In this document: positions 61,740 through 64,000 of the stretch, one piece after another | Numbering within the stretch: position 1 is the first letter of the stretch | Layout of the letters: each line of letters begins with the position of its first letter | Source of the DNA: Candidatus Cohnella colombiensis | GTDB taxonomy: Bacteria > Bacillota > Bacilli > Paenibacillales > Paenibacillaceae | DNA length: 64,000 nt | NCBI GenBank assembly: GCA_029203125.1 | Contig: CP119317.1 | Location: 3,472,001 to 3,536,000 of the forward strand | Reading direction: 5' to 3' | Translations under genes and position numbers: made by a program | The notes under the pieces: model-generated | Told to the model about the DNA's origin: nothing | Seen by the model: only the letters and a program-made list of their open reading frames with translations | The model's database searches: none

Positions 61740-61765
61740 ATATAGGGAATTCTCAAGCATATTTA
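61740..61765 (-). promoter_or_regulatory. Candidate sigma-D (flagellar) promoter of the chemoreceptor gene
   Basis: On the reverse strand TAAA and CCTATAT are separated by 15 bases; the Bacillus sigma-D consensus is TAAA-N15-CCGATAT, so one mismatch in the -10. Overlapping sigma-A-like sequences are weaker. Confidence 0.6.
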
Positions 61766-61807
61766 ACGATATTGTACGAATTTCTGATCGATTCATTTAT
61801 GTACACG

Positions 61808-62233
61808 TTAGCTGCCATACGTCTCTTGAAAATAGCGTGCAGAGCTTTGTATGATTTCTTTCAGCACATCAACATCGATATCATCTACTTTGTTAATATA
61901 AACACAGCCTTTACCGGCTGTATATTTGCCTAATTGCGCTAGCAATGGCATTCGCGAAGGATCTGTAGCCGCCAAGTACAAGCTTATCTTTGCTTTACGA
62001 GGTGAGAAGCCGGCAAGCGGTGCGTCACCCTCGTGACCTGAGGCGTATTTGTAGTGGTAAGAGCCATACCCAATAATACTCGGTCCCCACATCTTGGCAG
62101 GGAATCCGGTCGCTTCAGCAAATAGATCAAGCAGTTTATAGGCATCCTCCCGCTTTTTGAGATTGTCCACATTTTCGATAAATTCAATTACGCTGCTGTC
62201 ATTTTCCTTCATCTTCTGTTCATATACCACCAT
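61808..62233 (-). CDS. DUF1801 domain protein
   Basis: A 141-residue cytoplasmic protein with the DUF1801/YdhG fold. Typical stretches are MWGPSIIGYGSYHYKYASGHEG and ISLYLAATDPSRMPLLAQLGKYTAGKGCVYINKVDDID. The biochemical role of the family is not known. AAGGAGG lies ten bases before the ATG. Monocistronic as far as visible. Confidence 0.9.
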   Translation of the reverse strand: MVVYEQKMKENDSSVIEFIENVDNLKKREDAYKLLDLFAEATGFPAKMWGPSIIGYGSYHYKYASGHEGDAPLAGFSPRKAKISLYLAATDPSRMPLLAQLGKYTAGKGCVYINKVDDIDVDVLKEIIQSSARYFQETYGS

Positions 62234-62404
62234 TAATCTGCCGCCTCCTTCGATCTACATTACAGTATCTTCATTTTGCATCGGACGAATGTAAAGATCA
62301 AGTCACTTATTCGATTCCGTCTTAGGGTTGTTGGTTGTTGGGTGTGGATGGAAGTCGTATAATGTTGTCATAACACTAACATACTCGGAAGAGGAGAATG
62401 CAAT

Positions 62405-62875
62405 ATGCCCGATATGCTCGTAAAATTGTATGATCTACCTTCATTTGAATCCGTCGAGCAATATGAACAACGTACAGGAATTACGATAAGACGAGCGATC
62501 GCTCCAGAAAAGCATATTATTGAAGCCTGGGTCGAAAAGCATTTTCATACCGGTTGGGTTAGTGAATGTGAAGTTGCCCTGTCTCGTTCGCCCATTACTT
62601 GTATTATCGCGACCGAGAATGGCAAGTTGCTCGGCTTTGCATGCTATGATGCGACGACGAAAGGGTTCTTCGGACCGACAGGTGTTGACGAGAGTGAACG
62701 CGGAAGAGGCATTGGGAAAATGCTACTCATGTACAGCCTTTACTTAATGCGACTTGACGGTTACGGTTACGCAGTAATCGGAGGCGCAGGCCCGACTGAA
62801 TTTTACGCAAAAACGACAGGTGCGATCGTGATAGAAAATTCGGAACCTGGTGTATACAAAGGGATGTTGCGTTAA
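62405..62875 (+). CDS. GNAT-family N-acetyltransferase
   Basis: The 156-residue protein has the acetyl-CoA binding motif of GNAT enzymes (ERGRGIGKMLLMYSL, about residues 98-112) after a beta strand (LLGFACYD, GPTGVDES). It transfers an acyl group from CoA to an unknown amine. AAGAGGAG precedes the ATG. A terminator follows directly, so it is a single-gene unit. Confidence 0.9.
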   Translation: MPDMLVKLYDLPSFESVEQYEQRTGITIRRAIAPEKHIIEAWVEKHFHTGWVSECEVALSRSPITCIIATENGKLLGFACYDATTKGFFGPTGVDESERGRGIGKMLLMYSLYLMRLDGYGYAVIGGAGPTEFYAKTTGAIVIENSEPGVYKGMLR

Positions 62876-62904
62876 CTATACAAAAAAGCGCTGTCTAACG
62901 TATG

Positions 62905-62929
62905 GGGCTGAATAAGCCCTTGCTTTTTT
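62905..62929 (+). terminator. Rho-independent terminator after the GNAT gene
   Basis: GGGCT and AGCCC form a short stem with a five-base loop followed by TTGCTTTTTT, 30 bases after the stop codon. Confidence 0.65.
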
Positions 62930-62982
62930 ATCAATTGAGTAGTAAAGTGATACCAATGTTCATATTAAGGGAGGGAAACGAC

Positions 62983-63423
62983 ATGAGTAACCATACGCTA
63001 GGATCGTTAATCTGGCTACGACTAGTTCGTTTCGCCAACCAAAGTAACCAGATGTCGAATGAGTTTCTGAGTCGCTTTAATTTAACGACTGCACAATTCG
63101 ATGTGCTCGTTCAAATCCGCCTCTATCAGCCACTTACCCAGATGGAGTTAGCGGAGAAAGTCATCGTGACCCAGGGCGGAATTTCACGTATGCTCGCACG
63201 GCTAGAGAAGGAACGCTACATTGTGCGCAAGCAAGACTGGAAAATAAAAACAATTAACCTCACAGAGAAAGCTGAATCCATCATGGATCAAGTATTTCCT
63301 GAACAGCTAGCGTTCCAAACTTCATTCTTCGACGATGTATTAACCGATGAGGAACAGAAGACACTGTATTCATTAATGACTCGCGTTCACAAGCATAGCC
63401 AGAATAAGAAAATACCCACATAG
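62983..63423 (+). CDS. MarR-family regulator, MhqR-like
   Basis: A 146-residue winged-helix protein with the MarR layout: a dimerisation helix at each end and a DNA-binding part in the middle (LTQMELAEKVIVTQGGISRMLARLEKERYIVRKQDWKIKTINLTEKA). Length and sequence resemble MhqR, the B. subtilis repressor of quinone-detoxifying dioxygenases, and the next gene is such a dioxygenase. The ATG at 62983 is chosen over one at 62902 because GGGAGGG precedes it. It probably represses this two-gene unit, and perhaps the CatE-like locus at 34-36 kb. Confidence 0.87.
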   Translation: MSNHTLGSLIWLRLVRFANQSNQMSNEFLSRFNLTTAQFDVLVQIRLYQPLTQMELAEKVIVTQGGISRMLARLEKERYIVRKQDWKIKTINLTEKAESIMDQVFPEQLAFQTSFFDDVLTDEEQKTLYSLMTRVHKHSQNKKIPT

Positions 63424-63477
63424 TGTTTTTTTAGCATATCAGTTGACTAATCAATTCATATTGAAGGAGGAATTACA

Positions 63478-64000
63478 ATGTATACAATTCCAGGACATCA
63501 TCATATCTCAATGATTACGAAGCGAGCAGTCGTTAACAATCAATTTTATCAAAGTGTATTAGGGCTACGCCGAGTGAAAAAGACAGTTAATCAAGATGAC
63601 ACCTCTATGTATCATCTCTTCTATGGCGACTTAACTGGGAGTGCTGGAACGGAGTTATCTTTCTTCGAGATTCCTCAAGTCAGCAGCACCATTCGCGGAA
63701 CCAATGCGATCACACGAATCGGGTTACTTGTCCCTTCGTTCGTTAGTCTAACTTTCTGGAAGGAACGGTTCGAGGCGTTAGACGTTAATCATGGCGAAAT
63801 CACGAAATACGCTGGGCGAGATGCACTTCATTTCGAAGATCCAGAAGGCTTACGAATGATCTTGATCAACAATAATGGCGAAGCTGTACCTGAAAAATGG
63901 GCAACATGGGATGAATCTGTAATCGAGCAGCGCCACCGCATTCTTGGCATGGGTTCTGTTGAGATCACTGTACGCTCCTTGGAAAGCTTATCTGCGATGC
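63478..64000 (+). CDS. Ring-cleaving dioxygenase, MhqA/MhqO-like (partial, C-terminus off window)
   Basis: The frame is open from the ATG at 63478 (AAGGAGG upstream) to the right edge, 174 codons. The sequence starts with IPGHHHISMITKRAVVNNQFYQ, the typical first VOC repeat of MhqA/MhqO-type ring-cleaving dioxygenases, and a second repeat begins at GMGSVEITV. Candidate metal ligands are the His in GHHHIS and the His of LHFEDPEG. These enzymes open hydroquinone or catechol rings. It follows the MarR gene by 54 bases, including TTGACT and the short inverted repeat TTGACTAATCAA, a possible operator. Confidence 0.9.
   Translation, partial: MYTIPGHHHISMITKRAVVNNQFYQSVLGLRRVKKTVNQDDTSMYHLFYGDLTGSAGTELSFFEIPQVSSTIRGTNAITRIGLLVPSFVSLTFWKERFEALDVNHGEITKYAGRDALHFEDPEGLRMILINNNGEAVPEKWATWDESVIEQRHRILGMGSVEITVRSLESLSAM

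Noticed and set aside
1..64000. tRNA, rRNA, prophage, transposase, toxin-antitoxin or restriction genes
   Set aside because: None was recognised on either strand; the window reads as ordinary core and accessory chromosome.

Overview
The window looks like chromosomal DNA of a Paenibacillaceae-type Firmicute (Paenibacillus, Cohnella or a close relative). This is inferred from the gene families: RlmN and LipL of Bacillus type, GreA, CsoR/CopZ/CopA, S-layer (SLH) anchored NEAT haem proteins, RCC1 and copper-amine-oxidase-like secreted proteins, AGGAGG ribosome binding sites and sigma-A promoters. No rRNA, tRNA, prophage, insertion sequence, CRISPR array or integrase was seen. No gap between genes exceeds about 300 bases.

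Layout. 1-9.8 kb: a SWIM/SNF2 helicase cut by the left edge, an iron alcohol dehydrogenase, an MFS transporter, a LysE exporter coupled to lipL, and a three-gene ABC importer of the TrpXYZ type. 10-18.7 kb: thrC, a CHASE-GGDEF-EAL protein, a TRM11-like methylase, a small jelly-roll-like protein, a secreted RCC1 protein, greA and rlmN. 18.8-22.8 kb: a BvgS-like hybrid kinase and an HD-GYP response regulator. 23-30.8 kb: a haem-iron locus made of two divergent operons (two NEAT proteins plus a complete ABC importer on one side; a second binding protein and permease plus IsdG on the other) around a candidate Fur box. 30.9-36.2 kb: a membrane diguanylate cyclase and a set of two luciferase-like monooxygenases and a catechol-dioxygenase-like protein. 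36.3-40 kb: an OmdA-family protein and the copper module csoR/copZ/copA with a CsoR operator. 40-49.7 kb: an exopolysaccharide-like locus (EamA permease, processive family 2 glycosyltransferase, HEAT-repeat protein, two related large exported glycosidase-like proteins, and a secreted TIM-barrel-like protein under a c-di-GMP-I riboswitch). 49.8-59.5 kb: an amino-acid ABC importer with a binding protein-permease fusion, a NarL-type regulator with a 1,686-residue kinase/ATPase/GAF/histidine kinase, and another GGDEF protein. 59.5-64 kb: a chemoreceptor with a candidate sigma-D promoter, DUF1801, a GNAT, a MarR regulator and a ring-cleaving dioxygenase cut by the right edge.

How it fits together. 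Cyclic-di-GMP is the theme: three GGDEF proteins that could make it, an EAL and an HD-GYP domain that could destroy it, and a riboswitch that senses it in front of the secreted TIM-barrel gene next to the exopolysaccharide operon. The best candidate for an undescribed system is this riboswitch-linked locus at 40-49.7 kb. The haem locus is a complete capture, import and degradation route that uses S-layer and membrane anchoring and shows no sortase.
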